64,000 nucleotides of DNA from Coenobita brevimanus (Eukaryota; Arthropoda; Malacostraca; Decapoda; Coenobitidae). The translations under genes and the position numbers were made by a program. Within the stretch, counting starts at the first letter, position 1. The number at the start of each line of letters is the position of its first letter. The stretch spans positions 36,465,822-36,529,821 of the forward strand of contig CM064732.1 in assembly GCA_032717465.1 (NCBI GenBank), in the 5' to 3' direction. Of the stretch, positions 1-11,300 are shown piece after piece. The notes under the pieces are model-generated. The model saw only the letters and a program-made list of their open reading frames with translations. It was not told where the DNA came from and made no database searches.

Positions 1-339
1 TGAGCCATGAATCCTGTCAATTTTGCACTTGTGGCTGAGAGCACGTCATACCTACACTTCGACTTGTCAGAAACTTTTTAGAAAAGTTTAAGAGTCATTC
101 ATTTTCTAAGCTTACTTATTTCGTTCCTTCAGGTTATTAATCTAAGATATTCCCTGTAGTCTTGCTTCCTCCTCTTTCTCCTTTTCTTTTCCATTCAGAG
201 AGAATATTTTGCCTTATTTTATCCTTATAAAGTTGACCTCACATCGTAAGGTTAGTTCTTCCTTGGTAATTCTGGTTTTGTTGCTCCCTCTCTCCTCCCC
301 CATTTCACAACTGTACTATGCTTGAGATTAGAATTGCCC
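1..339. other. spacer, nothing recognised
   Basis: AT/pyrimidine-rich sequence without a convincing coding region, RNA gene or repeat that recurs elsewhere in the window. Confidence 0.5.
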
Positions 340-440
340 CATGTGGAGGGAGGGCAGCCAAATGATTGGGGACAGGGTCACATGGAGGCGATTTGTTTGT
401 GGCCACCCCATATGTGATAAAGGCGTCTGGCTATAAGTAA
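340..440 (+). mobile_element. LINE-C 3' end fragment
   Basis: The segment around 355-435 matches the last ~90 bp of the much more complete LINE-C at 53245-53325: both contain ggggacagg, then gaggcgatttgtttgtggcc (387-406 here), the word ccacccca and finally ggcgtctggc. It keeps only the very 3' end of the element, and the (GATA)n tail has decayed to 'tataagtaaag'. It is a dead 5'-truncated insertion. Orientation is plus, because the order of shared words is the same as in the plus-strand LINE-C. Confidence 0.75.
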
Positions 441-3165
441 AGCCTATAGATTGTGTTTTCCTCCTTCTCCAAGGGTATAGTTTGACTGAGTTTCACTGCT
501 GTTCGGAAATATGATATGCCTTGTCGTCCGTCCATTCGATCATCAGTTTCTTTGTCTATCAGTAGAATCTTTCCTTAGTACTTGAAGCTTAAGCTCATTC
601 ATGTAGTTCAGAGAATGATAGTTGTTCCTTGTCTTTCGACCATCATACTTTTTTTTTTTTTTTTTCGTTTTTGATGTCTCTTACCTGCAATATCTTTCAG
701 ATGGTTTCTATCACGCTGTACTTTGCAATCGCGTATGGCTTTGGCCAGGTTGACTCCACTAGTTACGCTTCAACATCTTTTTATTTTTTTATTCATCTCC
801 ATTCTCCCTTCCGGGTTTTGGTAATCTTTTCTTGCTGTGTTGCATGCTAGTGTTGTTGACAAAACTTAACAAATATTTCTAATTTCTAAATAGTTCCTTC
901 AGTTTTGTCCCTCCATCTGTACCTCCTGTTCAGGCTCTCTTTCCCGGTGGTCGACGACAGGTGTAATGACAGCCACTTTTATTTTTTTCCGATACTAACA
1001 GTGGTGCTCCTTAATTTTCTGTCCTTTTACAAACATTCATCTGCATTCTTTAGCGACACATCTTGTCCTGTGTCACACAGACTAACATCCGTTTAATCGC
1101 TCATGAAATGAAAGTTTTAGCTTGTAAACTTTCATGGAAATGTCGTATTAATTCCAGACCAAATAGTTTTTACGAGATCATTCATCGTAGCCTCATATTA
1201 CGTTTTTAAACCCCCTCTTAGCTACTAATCTTATACACGGACCTTATTCGTTCCTCACTGTTCTACAGCGCTCATGTGTGAGAGCATACTATATACAAAT
1301 CCTTTTAATAGAAGGGAATAAAAAAAAAATGTCACATTAGCTCCCATCACTTACATCTTCCAGTCTCTTCCTTGTACCACAGTACTTCTTTCATTCTCTC
1401 TTTACTGTTCTTCTAAAATGGACACTGCTTTTCGATGCTGGGTGACTGCAAGCCTTCTTTGAGTTGGGTGGTCGTCAGACTACCCACACACCAACATACC
1501 AGCATAACTTACCACGTCACAGTCCTCCTCCTCCTCCTTTTTTTTGGTTGTTCTCTGTCCACACCACAGCAAGCACTCTTGTTTATCTGCCCACACGTCC
1601 AAATTATAGGAATCACTCTTCTTTCACAAATCACAGACCCAGTTCTCAATGGCCCCTCTTCTTTCCCTACCTGCATATTCCCACCGCACTCGCAATTTTT
1701 ATTATCCATACCAGTCAGCACTATCCTTTCATTACTCACACACCCAGGTCACAGTCACAACTCTGCTTTCTCTATCCACATATCCACATCAGAATCACAA
1801 CTCATCTGTCACTGGCCAAACAGACACTTTAATGCGATTCCTGCTATTTCAGGACACAGTTATTCAATTTAGGAGAGACTTTTCGAAATGATGAGGATAA
1901 ATATACAGTTAAATTTCTTTCTGTACTACGAGAGGGCGCACCTAAGCTGATGAACGTCGTGTGGTGACAGCAAGAATATTTAAACAGGATACCATCGTAG
2001 TAAAAGCGTAAGCCCTTTAAGGACACAGACGTATAGTTTATTGTTGGTATTGTCACACGATTTTATGTAACTTAAAGAGACTCCTCAGGTTATATACGGA
2101 ATATTTGAAATTATACACAATATCTATAATTCGACAAGTTTCCCCTAAGCCAAGTGAAATTCATGTGTTAAAAGCAAGACCGATATGGAAAAAGGCGTTG
2201 CCTGAATGAAGGAGTTGATAGGTCGCTCAATTTTTCATGAACACAAAAAGTCAGCTTAGTCTAACACATTCAATTTTTCCTTTTCTTTACGACCTCCAGG
2301 CTTTCAGATGCAATGTGTTCAGGAATATCGAAGTGAACGGACCATAAATTTGGTTCAAATGTAGTATTCCTTTTCCCCACATTGGAGAAACATTTTTTTG
2401 AGGTTTTGCTTGCCTTGAGCCAAGATCCCATCTCAGCAACAAAGAAATAAGTAAATAAATAATAAATAAATAATACAGCTAAATAGATTGGCAAAAACAG
2501 AAAAAATAAGTATATTAACATAATTCATCCAAAAGAGAGAGGAGAATTTAAAACAGTAAAACAAAAGGAAACAAAAGAAAGGGAAAGAAAAGGTAACAAA
2601 CAAAGGAGAGAGAGAGAGAGAGAGAGAGAGGAAGCTGAACATACATGCCTGAGAATTATATTATCGTTGTTGCGTTCCCAGAATGCTCGTTTATTTCAGT
2701 CCGTTCCTCACCGTTTCCTTTGATCCGTTCCTTCCTTCCCATGTCTCCTGGCTTTAGTTCTTTGAGTTGCTAATTTTGTTCTTTCTCTCTCTCTCTCTCC
2801 TTATTTTTTTCTTCCTATAGCATCCGCTCCAACCAATTCTCACCTTTCCCTTTTTTTTTTTTTTTCTTGTAGTCCATTCTCCTTTGTATCTTCCTTCATG
2901 TTTACTAATATTTTTTCCCCGGTTCATTCTTTAGTTTCTCTATTTCCTTCCTTTCGCCCTTTTTTCTTTCATTCTATACAACCGTTCCTTTTCATCCGAT
3001 TGCATCTTCCAGTTTCAGTTTACCCTGAGATTCACGTTTACTCGTTTCTGTTCTTTCTTTCTCTTTCTTATGTCTCATTTCTTACCATTTGTTTCATCCC
3101 ATTTTCTTCTATGCATGCTTTTGTTTTTGTCCTTCCACTTTTTTCTCACTTTTCTGTTATCTAAG
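441..3165. other. T/C-rich spacer without recognisable gene
   Basis: Strongly pyrimidine-rich on the plus strand, with poly-T at about 649-665 and 2849-2865 and a (GA)n run at 2606-2631. Several short open frames exist but are compositionally trivial (Phe/Ser/Leu-rich). I see no splice-bounded exon, domain or RNA structure here. Confidence 0.5.
2606..2631. repeat. (GA)n microsatellite
   Basis: About 13 uninterrupted GA units inside purine-rich sequence. Confidence 0.95.
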
Positions 3166-3379
3166 TTCTGTTTTCCCCTGTGGCGGGGGGGATACAATCT
3201 GGCCGCACTATGGGGTGGTACTACTACTCTGCGGCCAGGTTGTGTTAGGAAGAATACTGCCACCGTATTCCCTGTGTGTCGTAAAAGACGACTAAAAGGG
3301 GCGGGGTGAGGGGACTAGGGACCCCCTCCTTTGTCTGTTAGTTCCTAAAAAGAGACAGGCCAGAGAAAGGGATGGGGGA

Positions 3380-3646
3380 TTGAGATATTCACGTATCCTG
3401 AAGATTGGTTCTATGAATGTGCGTGGATGTAGTACGATTGAGGCCAAAAGGGAGGAGATTGGGAGAATGTTTGTGAGAAGAAAGTTGGATGTGTTAGCTT
3501 TGAGTGAAACGAAGATGAAAGGAAAGGGTGAGTCTATGTTTGGAAGTGTGAATGGAGGATTGTCAGGTGTTGATAGAGGAAGGGCAAGAGAAGGTGTGGC
3601 CTTGTTAGTGAGTCCGGCAATACAGCATTGTGTGACTGAATGGTAG
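3380..3646 (+). pseudogene. LINE-A APE endonuclease, N-terminal part
   Basis: An 88-residue open stretch. It opens with the start of an AP-endonuclease-like domain: an Ile-Gly-Ser-Met-Asn-Val-Arg-Gly strand (the N-containing first motif), then a Leu-Ala-Leu-Ser-Glu-Thr-Lys strand (the catalytic E motif) near residue 40. This domain nicks target DNA for target-primed reverse transcription. The frame ends in TAG at 3644, where the minus-strand copy (55040-55234) reads through, so it is a premature stop. The first in-frame codon is TTG; no own ATG is convincing before the Met at residue 13. Confidence 0.85.
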
Positions 3647-3909
3647 GAGGTGTAATCGAGACTGATGTGGGTGAAAGCGAAATTTGAATGTGAGGTTTGG
3701 GTGTTTGTGAGTGGGTATGGGCCTAGTAGTGAAAAGGATGAAGAGAGGTAGTCTTTCTGGAATGATGTTGAAGAGTGTCTGCAGAGTTTTGGAGCGAATG
3801 TGAATGTGGTAATGATGGGAGATCTGAATGCTAGAGTGGGAAATGTAGCAGTTGAAGATGCATGGTGTGCTTGGAAGAAATGAAAATGGGGAACGAACGA
3901 TAGGGATGT

Positions 3910-4350
3910 GTGTTGAGCGAGAATGGTGATTGGAAATACTGTGTTGGAAAGAAAGATATTTATAAGTATACATGGGTGAGACAGAAGGGTGGAAGGGTTG
4001 TTGATAGAGCATTGATGGACTATGTGGTTGTGTCCAGGTATGTAATAGGAAGATTGTTGGATGTGAGAGTTCTGAGAGGGGAGGGTGGAGGTATGTCTGA
4101 CCACTACCTGGTGGAGGGAAAGTTAAGAGTAGGTACGAGATGGGTGAGAGCTAGGAGGGTTAGGTGTAGCAGGGAGGTTTTGAAAGTGAGTGAGTTGGAT
4201 AAAAGAGAGAAAATGATAGAGTATCAGGAGAAATTGAAAGATGAGTGGAACGCAGTGAAAGATCAGGAAAATGGCAGTGTGGAGGAGGAATGGCAGATGT
4301 TTAAGAGAGCTGTGGTGGGGCATGTGGAAGAGGTGTGTGGTGTGAGATGA
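3910..4350 (+). pseudogene. LINE-A APE endonuclease C-terminus and linker
   Basis: Contains the end of the endonuclease fold: the stretch Tyr-Lys-Tyr-Thr-Trp-Val-Arg, then Ile/Leu-Met-Asp-Tyr-Val-Val-Val and the hallmark Ser-Asp-His-Tyr-Leu-Val motif that supplies the catalytic Asp-His pair. A basic, helical linker towards the RT follows. Between 3647 and 3910 the conserved Met-Gly-Asp-Leu-Asn-Ala motif lies in another frame (around 3818-3835), so at least one frameshift separates this piece from the N-terminal part. It ends in TGA at 4348. Not functional. Confidence 0.82.
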
Positions 4351-4549
4351 GTTAGTGGTGGTGTAAGAAAAGGAGGTGAATGGTGGTGCGAGGAAGTAAG
4401 TATGACTGTGGCTGAGAAGAGATGTGCATATGAAGTGTAGCTGCAGAGGAAGGATGAGGTGTCGTATGAGAGGTATAAGGAAAAGAGGAATAGGGCGAGA
4501 AGGGCTGTGCGTGATGCTAAAGTGGCAGCAGATGAGAGGTGGCGTAGGC

Positions 4550-4655
4550 GGCTGACTGAGAAATTTCAGCAGAATAAGAAAATGTTCTGGAAGGAGGTGA
4601 AAGGCTGACTGAGAAATTTCAGCAGAATAAGAAAATGTTCTGGAAGGAGGTGAAA
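4550..4655 (+). repeat. 53-bp perfect tandem duplication inside LINE-A
   Basis: The unit starting ggctgactgagaaatttcag is present at 4550-4602 and again, apparently identically, at 4603-4655. The other LINE-A copies have it once. 53 is not a multiple of 3, so the duplication shifts the reading frame. Confidence 0.95.
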
Positions 4656-4828
4656 AGGGTGCGAAAGGGAGAGTCTGGGAAGGAAGAGCGAATAAAAGCA
4701 GAGGATGGAAGAATGTTAATTGAGAAGGATGCAATAAGGAAGAGATGGGCAGAGTATTTTGAAAGATTGTTAAATGTTGAGGAAGAAAGGGTGGCTGAGA
4801 TTGTGGTGGATGGAAGGGTGCAAGGAAT

Positions 4829-4902
4829 AAATGTGTCGGGAGAGTTGAATGATTCTTTTATCACAAAGATCAAAGAATCATTCAACTCTCCCAACACATT
4901 TA
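4829..4902 (+). repeat. inverted duplication (foldback) inside LINE-A
   Basis: The left arm, about 4829-4860 (ending gagttgaatgattctttt), is followed after a 7-nt spacer by its reverse complement at about 4868-4902 (starting gatcaaagaatcattcaact). The copy at 45780-45830 has this sequence only once, in the expected orientation. The right arm is therefore an inserted inverted copy made in this element. Confidence 0.88.
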
Positions 4903-5397
4903 CTGCCAGAGGCAGTAAAGGAGATGAAAAAAGGGAAAGCTGCAGGTATGGATGGGTGTGCTGTGGAATGCCTGAAGGGTGGTGGAGCGACTATTGTTGA
5001 CTGGTTAGTAAGATTGTTGAATGTGTGCTTTGTGAAACGTATGGTGCCAATTGACTGGGCAAGTGCTTGTGTGGTCCCGTTGCATAAAGACAAGGGTGAT
5101 AAGTATGAATGTACTAGCTTTAGAGGTATAAGTTTATTGAGTGTTGTAGGTAAGATGTATGGTAGAGTGTTAATTAAGAGAGTTAGAGAGGGTACAGAGG
5201 GAGTGATTGGTGATGAGCAGTGCGGCTTTAGGAGAGGGATGGGATGCGTGGATCAGGTGTTTGCTGTGAGACAAGTGTGTGAAAAGTATTTAGCGAAAGG
5301 CAAGAATGTGTTTTGGGCATCCAGGGATTTAGAGAACACATACGATAGAATTGATAGGGAGGCTTTGTGGACTGTTTTGAGATTGTATGGATCTTGA
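4849..5397 (+). pseudogene. LINE-A reverse transcriptase, N-terminal half
   Basis: RT palm/finger motifs are visible: Gly-Met-Asp-Gly-Cys-Ala-Val-Glu (the 'G-x-D-G' motif near residue 38), then Phe-Arg-Gly-Ile-Ser-Leu-Leu, Gly-Phe-Arg-Arg-Gly-Met-Gly-Cys and a motif-A-like Asp-Leu-Glu-Asn-Thr-Tyr-Asp. In LINE-C the last reads Asp-Leu-Glu-Lys-Ala-Tyr-Asp, so motif A is mutated here. The first ~15 residues are products of the local inverted duplication and not original sequence. The frame ends at 5395 in TGA, overlapping the next frame, so a frameshift splits the RT domain. Confidence 0.85.
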
Positions 5398-5881
5398 TGG
5401 TAGGTTACTAAAAGGGGTGAAAAGTTTTTATGTAAATAGTAGAGCGTGTGTAAGAATGGGAAATACTGTGAGTGATTGGTTTCCTGAGAGAGTGGGGCTG
5501 CGGCAGGGATGTGTGATGTCGCCTCGGTTGTTTAATATTTATATGGATGGTGTTGTAAGGGAGGTGAATGGAGGAGTTTTAGGTGGAGGTCTGAGTCTGG
5601 TGAATGTTGATGGTAGGGAGTGGAATCTGAAGCAGCTGCTGTTTGCAGATGATACTGCATTGGTTGCTGATTCAGAGGAGAGATTGAGACAGTTGGTAGA
5701 GGAGTTTGGAAGGGTGTGTGAAAGGAGGAAATTGAAAGTAAATGAGAATAAGAGTAAAGTGATGAAGTGTTCGAAGTCGGTAGATGGTAGGGGGATGAAT
5801 ATAGTTTTGAATGGTGAGTTGCTTGTGGAGGAAGAGTGTTTTAAGTATTTAGAGTCACATGTTGCTGTGGATGGAGAATAG
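5387..5881 (+). pseudogene. LINE-A reverse transcriptase, C-terminal half
   Basis: Carries the motif Gly-Leu-Arg-Gln-Gly-Cys-Val-Met-Ser-Pro (RT motif B) and the catalytic box Leu-Leu-Phe-Ala-Asp-Asp (Phe-Ala-Asp-Asp encoded at about 5642-5653), followed by the thumb region with Lys-Val-Asn-Glu-Asn-Lys-Ser-Lys-Val-Met. The catalytic aspartates are retained. The frame stops with TAG just after a Lys-Tyr-Leu motif (usually Tyr-Leu-Gly in this family). Together with the preceding piece this is one RT domain broken by a frameshift near 5390. Confidence 0.88.
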
Positions 5882-6175
5882 ATGCAGAAGTGAAGTTTAG
5901 AATGAATGAAGTAGGAAAGGTGCTGGGAGGAATGAAAAAAGTGTTTAGATATCGTTCGCTTAGAATGGATGTATGAGGGTGTTGTGGTACCGACTGTATT
6001 ATATGGGGCTGAAACATGGAATATGGGTGTAGCAGAGAGGAAAAGTTTGAATGTAGTGGAGATGAGGTGTCTGAGGAGTATGTGTGGAGTGACGCATATG
6101 GATCGAGTGAGAAATGATGAAGTGTGAAGGAGAACTGGAGTTGTTCGGGAGACGGCTGATCGAGTTGAGCAGAGG

Positions 6176-6373
6176 GTGTTGCGATGGTCTGGGCATATGG
6201 GGAGAATGGATAATAAGCGATTGGTGAAAAAGATAACTAGATCTCATGTGAGAGGTGTAAGGCTGGGAGGAAGACCACGAACAGGATGGATGGACAGTGT
6301 GAAGAGAGCACTGGATGCGAGAGGGATGTCTGTTGAGCAAGGAAGAGTGGCTATGCATGAGAGAAATAAATAG
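6176..6373 (+). pseudogene. LINE-A C-terminal segment
   Basis: Shows the conserved C-terminal block of RTE-like LINE proteins: Trp-Ser-Gly-His-Met-Gly-Arg-Met, then Gly-Gly-Arg-Pro-Arg-Thr-Gly-Trp-Met-Asp. The region 5882-6175 between the RT and this block is coding-like but broken by stops in every frame. The stop TAG at 6371 probably corresponds to the original end of the ORF; the remaining ~350 bp is 3' UTR. Confidence 0.82.
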
Positions 6374-7014
6374 AGAGAAATTGTGAATGAATAAATGATG
6401 ACGCAGCCCTGAGGGGATATTCTCCCGCATTTGGTCTGATCAGCTAATCAGGTCAGGTGCAGGTAAGGGCATGGGTCTATTATGATGTGGCAGGGATAAA
6501 CCAGCTCTGCTGTCGGGCCCTGCTGCGGATGTCAATGATTGCACTGGCAGTTGGCCCTCGTGCGGTGTAGTGTGGTGAGGATCTGTCCCTTCTCCCCTTT
6601 GGGGCTAAGATGCGAATGAATGTGGTTGAATGGATGAGTAAAAGGGGAGTGTGTCGTCCTGTCTCAGCTACCTCCCTTTCCATGGGGGAAGCAGCCTAGG
6701 TATATAGATAGATAGATAGATAGATTCTGTCAAGGTTCTCTCTTTCTTTTCTTCCTTTCTTTTTCTTCTCTCCTACCTTGCCATCTGCTTCATCACATTC
6801 TCTTTCTTCCATGTCCTTTTAAAATTCGTTTTGATTATTTTTCTGTTTTTTTCTTTTTTCAGTTTTGCTATCGTAGTTTTTTTTTCCCTGTTTCCCTTTT
6901 TTTCTCTTCTTGGAATTTCTTGCATTCCATTTTCTTCTATGCAGGTATTTTATTTTTCCATTCGAGTGTTTATCTCTTAGTTTCATTTTTTTCACACTTT
7001 TATACGTTCGTGAT

Positions 7015-7015
<1 letters not shown>

Positions 7016-7066
<51 letters not shown>
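7016..7066. repeat. (CT)n microsatellite
   Basis: About 25 uninterrupted TC units. Confidence 0.97.
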
Positions 7067-7070
<4 letters not shown>

Positions 7071-7463
7071 GTACTTTTTTCTTACCACTCGTTGCTTTGT
7101 TTTTGTTTGCATCTGTGTTGTTTCTATTTCCTTTTTCTCTTGTTTCCCTTATCTTCATATTTAATTATTTCCCTAATTTGCTCAGTCTTTCTCGTCCTTC
7201 ATTTTTTTTTGTCCATTCATTATGTTCCATCGCTTTCAAACCAATATTTTGTGTTTTCCAGTCAATTTCATATATTGCTTCCGTTATCGTTTCGTTTTGG
7301 AATTCCTCTGATTTTTCTCTTCTCTTCTTCCTAACGGTTTTTCTTTTTCTTCCTTACGATGTGGTTAATCCTATTCTGTTCTATGCAGTCATTCTGTTAT
7401 TGTTCATTTGCTCTGGTCTTTTCCAACCTTTATATTCTTATTCCTTTAATCCTTCCGATATTC

Positions 7464-7514
<51 letters not shown>
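7464..7514. repeat. (CT)n microsatellite
   Basis: About 25 uninterrupted CT units, in the same orientation as the tract at 7016. Confidence 0.97.
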
Positions 7515-7517
<3 letters not shown>

Positions 7518-8125
7518 CATCTTTTCATCCTACTCTTACCTGCATCTGTATTATTCTTGTGTATAATCGGTATCCACTTTCATTACCTTGTTCCATTGTC
7601 TTTCAGTTTTGCTCTTCCCTGATCCTCTTCCTCCTTCTCTTATCTCCATTGCAAGCATCAATTTCATCGAATTTCCCAGTTTGTATCTGTTTTAGTTTTG
7701 TGTATATTTTTTACCCACTTAAACTGTTTACTTTCGTTTTCATCCAGTTCTATTACTTCCTAAGTAGAGGTGTCCACTCACTCGATGAAGTGCTGCCGTC
7801 AGGTGACCCTACACTTATTGACAATTTTTTTTTTTTTTTTCTTATTACCCAGGAAAAATATTGGAGGTTTGGTGGATACAAATAACTAAATAACGCCTAC
7901 AGGTATAGTGAGCCAGAGCTATCCAACCGAATGGAACTCGTAAGGGTTTACATTCAAGGGTTAGTTGGGTTTGACTGCTGACGTAATATCGCCAATCCCG
8001 GACTAGAGAGGCTGGTCACCTTCGCCGTCAATGTTGGCACTGAGTTGTCTAGTCCCAGACCCCTACACTGGATAACAGTCAGATAGATTGACAGACAGGC
8101 AGACTGAAAGAGGCAGACAGACTGG

Positions 8126-8127
<2 letters not shown>

Positions 8128-8175
<48 letters not shown>
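8128..8175. repeat. (GA)n microsatellite
   Basis: About 24 GA units, in opposite orientation to the (CT)n tracts upstream. Confidence 0.97.
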
Positions 8176-8178
<3 letters not shown>

Positions 8179-8859
8179 TCTTCTCTTCATTCTTACTATT
8201 TATTCTATCCACTTACAGACTGGCATGTTTGTGCCTGTCCAGTTACTTTCATTTATGCAGTTTCCTTCCGTCATTCATGTTCGTATTCTGTATATGCTTT
8301 CCTTTTTTCTCTTTCATGCTTTACTTGTTTCTTTTATTTTTACTTTTCATCCTCGTCTCCTTTTTGATCACTCTAATTAGTTTCATCTGTTGCATTTTCT
8401 TCTTTTTCCCTGCTTTTGTTCTTTCTGCTGTTGCTTTGTTTAAATTCCTTTTTTCTATTTCTTCTTTACCATTTAATTTATTTGTTTTGCTCCCTTCCCT
8501 TCTCCTGAGCGTGATCTCTTCCCCCGCATTATTTTTATTGATATTCACATCCATGATTCCCACTTACTTCGATTTCTCTCAAGCTTGTTTTCTGATTTTA
8601 GTTCACTCTCTTCTCTTTTATTTTCACTGTTTCAATTTTCTGTTTTTTATTGCTTTTCCATGTCATTTCCGATCTATTTTTCATTTCATTCTTGCCCCTT
8701 GAACCCTTCCTTCTGCTCTATTGATAATGCTTAGTTTCTCCTCCCTTTTTCACATTCCCCTCCACCTGCATGGTTCCCTTTGTTTTCTGTCTTCTCTCCA
8801 CTCTTCGTTCTCTCCTCTCTGCACGTCTGATTCATTCCCTTCTCTCTACTCCTCGCCCC

Positions 8860-9420
8860 TTGCCTTCCTTGCACTCCTCGCCGCCTGTCATCCTTGCACG
8901 CATCACTCCCTCATTTTCTTAAACTCCTCGCGTCCTTCGTTCCTTGTAATCCTTGTTTCCTCCTTTTTTTTTTTTTTTTTTTTTTTTGTACTCCTCGCTC
9001 CCGCCCTTCCTTGCACTCTTCGTCCCCTCCTTTTCTTACACCCATCGTCCCCTTCCTTCCTTGCACTTCTTGTTCTCTCCCTCCCTCCTCTGTACTCGCT
9101 TCCTCCTTTCCTTGCACTCCTCTTTCCCTCCCTTCCTTGTACTCCTCTTTCCCTCCTTTCCTTGCACTACTCTTAATTTCCCTCCCTTCCTTGCACTACT
9201 CTTTCCCTCCCTTCCTTGCACTCCTCTTTCCCTCCCTTCCATGCACTCCTCTTTCCCTCTCTTCCTTGACTACTCGTTTCCCCCCTTCCTTGCACTCCTC
9301 GTTCCCTCCCTACCTTGCACTCCTCGTTCCCTTCCTTCCTTCCGCTCCTCGTTCTCTCTCGCTCTTGCACACCACGTTTCTTTCCTTTCCTACACTCCTC
9401 ATTCTCTCCCTCCCATCCCC
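8860..9420. repeat. degenerate 25-bp pyrimidine minisatellite
   Basis: A unit close to ccttgcactcctctttccct plus ccctt recurs roughly every 25 bp, clearest at 9100-9350, with variants tgtactcctc, tgcactactc and tgcactcctcg. A 23-nt poly-T lies at 8964-8986. Units vary in length and sequence, so the array is old. No open frame here should be taken as a gene. Confidence 0.85.
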
Positions 9421-10083
9421 TCATTGTCCCCTAACGTCCCTGCACCACTCTTCCCCTGTATTTCCTGCCGTTGTCATCGCTGCTGACGTTGTGAGGCAGT
9501 CCCAGTAGACCTGCATTACCTTCAGGCTACATGTGTGATGTGAATCATGGTGTTGGTGAATATGGTGTGATATGTACTGGCAGTCGGTGTAACTGGTAAT
9601 ACTGATATTGCTTTTATATATAACTAACACATGAACTCAATCTGGCATCGGTTACTCAGAATAACTGCATCAATGGTAAAATAATATAATCGCAGCGTAA
9701 CCACTGACACAAACAAATTGAAAGTTTCATCACTGGAACATCACCTCCGATCAAAGTGCCACCTCCCAAAGTAAATAACCTCAAGGAAGCATACACAAAT
9801 ATCCACCTATTAGTAAATGTTCTTTTTGAATATACAGCTTGTCTTCTGATAATGCAGCGTGTTTTGAAAAGTTGTTGTTTAAAACTTAACACTACCTCAT
9901 TTCACTCTCTCACATCTCGCACAGCCACACTTCTCTCTTGCATGCTTTATATTTCGCAAAGACACGTAACTTTGTCATATTTCTGAAACATTCTTCGTAC
10001 TGTCACAGCATATTCTACCCACACTGTACACTACATTTCATATGCATTTCCCACTGTCACACCTTACTCTGCACATGCATGTA
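9421..10083. other. spacer, nothing recognised
   Basis: Ordinary AT-rich sequence. No repeat shared with other parts of the window and no coding signal. Confidence 0.45.
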
Positions 10084-10433
<350 letters not shown>

Positions 10434-10732
10434 TTCACGTACACTTTACGCTGCCACATCTTCCGTCACCTAAGCTGAGACTTTCTTTGATATTTTGTAT
10501 TCGCTGTACACGATAAAGTCTGGCAGTGATAAGATAAAGAATCAGAACAAATAACCCAAGTATTCACAGAAAGAATAAACTGATTGGTCAGGATATGGCA
10601 TCTCAGTGATTAAAATAGACTAAAAGACAACCCACATGGCACTCAAAACTAAAAAAACTTGATCGATACTACAGATATTAATTTGGAATGGTGAGGGTAT
10701 TTGCATGGACATCAAGCCAGATGGGATACAGC

Positions 10733-10733
<1 letters not shown>
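10434..10733. other. spacer, nothing recognised
   Basis: No coding or repeat signal seen. Confidence 0.4.

Positions 10734-10776
<43 letters not shown>
10734..10776. repeat. (GA)n microsatellite
   Basis: About 20 GA units. Confidence 0.97.
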
Positions 10777-10779
<3 letters not shown>

Positions 10780-10852
10780 AAGGAGATGGGGAAGAGTAAC
10801 GGGTGAGGGAGTGCAGTCGCACACATTCATAAGGTACGATACGGACCAGTTT

Positions 10853-11300
10853 GGTTACCTCCGCCAATGAAGTTGGAGGAGGTTATTTATTCACCTATAT
10901 TTGTCTGTTGGTTGGTTTGTCTATAGGATATCTCCAAAAGTTCTCAAAGAATTTCATTGAAATTTTGTGGACGGGTGGACCATGGTCCAAGAAAGAACTG
11001 ATAATTCCTGGCGGATCCGGAGTATTCCTTGCAATATCTCCAAAAGTTCTCAATGAATTTCGTTGAAACTTTGTGGAAGGGTAGGCCATGGACCAAGAAA
11101 GAATTTATTAAATTTTGGGGCTGATTCAAATCCGGGTCCCGACCATATGTATCCTCCATAATATCTCTAAAAGTTCTCAATGAATTTCAGTAAAATATTG
11201 TGTAATAGTGTGTCATGGGTCAATGCAAATTTTTTTAAATTTCGGGAAGGATCCGGATCCCATGTATTCCACACAATATCTCCACGGATCCGGGACCGAA
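10853..11300 (+). repeat. hairpin-headed repeat with ~115-bp internal units
   Basis: Starts with an imperfect hairpin (cctccgccaa ... ttggaggagg, 10859-10883), followed by a T-rich segment with gtctgttggttggtttgtct. Three related units of roughly 107-124 bp follow, each opening with 'atatctcyaaaagttctcaa' (about 10926, 11034 and 11159), containing catgg-ccaagaaag-aa and a ggatccgg motif; a fourth start is seen at 11275. Non-coding: the open frames across it are broken and lack domain signals. Repeats of this general type are dispersed in many animal genomes (recollection, not checked). Confidence 0.75.

Larger units (their letters stand above)
3172..6724 (+). mobile_element. LINE-A copy 1, near full-length RTE-like non-LTR retrotransposon
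   Basis: Full element layout is visible: a GC-rich 5' leader (about 3198-3375), APE-type endonuclease remnants (3380-4350), a linker, reverse transcriptase (4849-5881), a C-terminal segment with the W-S-G-H-M-G-R-M and G-R-P-R-T-G-W motifs (6176-6373), a 3' UTR and a tail of (GATA)n (about 6706-6724). The hexamer TTCTGT occurs at 3166-3171 and again at 6725-6730 and may be the target-site duplication; it is weak because the flank is T/C-rich. No RNase H domain is seen. The single ORF is broken by several stops and frameshifts, a 53-bp tandem duplication and a local inverted duplication, so this copy is dead. Motifs and the absence of RNase H point to the RTE/Proto2 group; the clade is inference. 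Other copies: 13559-14004, the split copy 35236-55802, and 55393-55661. Confidence 0.88.
6731..8859. other. pyrimidine-rich spacer with microsatellites
   Basis: Long T/C-rich tract. Open frames here (for example 6920-7885) are Phe/Leu/Ser strings produced by composition and by (CT)n runs, and resemble no protein family. Confidence 0.6.

Noticed and set aside
3292..4734. Long minus-strand frames (270 and 203 codons)
   Set aside because: Antisense of LINE-A; the same pattern recurs opposite every LINE-A, -B and -C coding region.
6920..7885. 321-codon plus-strand frame
   Set aside because: Composition artefact: T/C-rich DNA and two (CT)n tracts give Phe/Leu/Ser strings; no domain and no codon bias.
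8860..9420. CRISPR-like array
   Set aside because: Units are contiguous, degenerate and low-complexity, without unique spacers; the genome is eukaryotic.
8088..9508. 204-codon frames with Ser/Leu/Pro repeats
   Set aside because: Come from the (GA)n tract and the 25-bp minisatellite; not conserved-looking.
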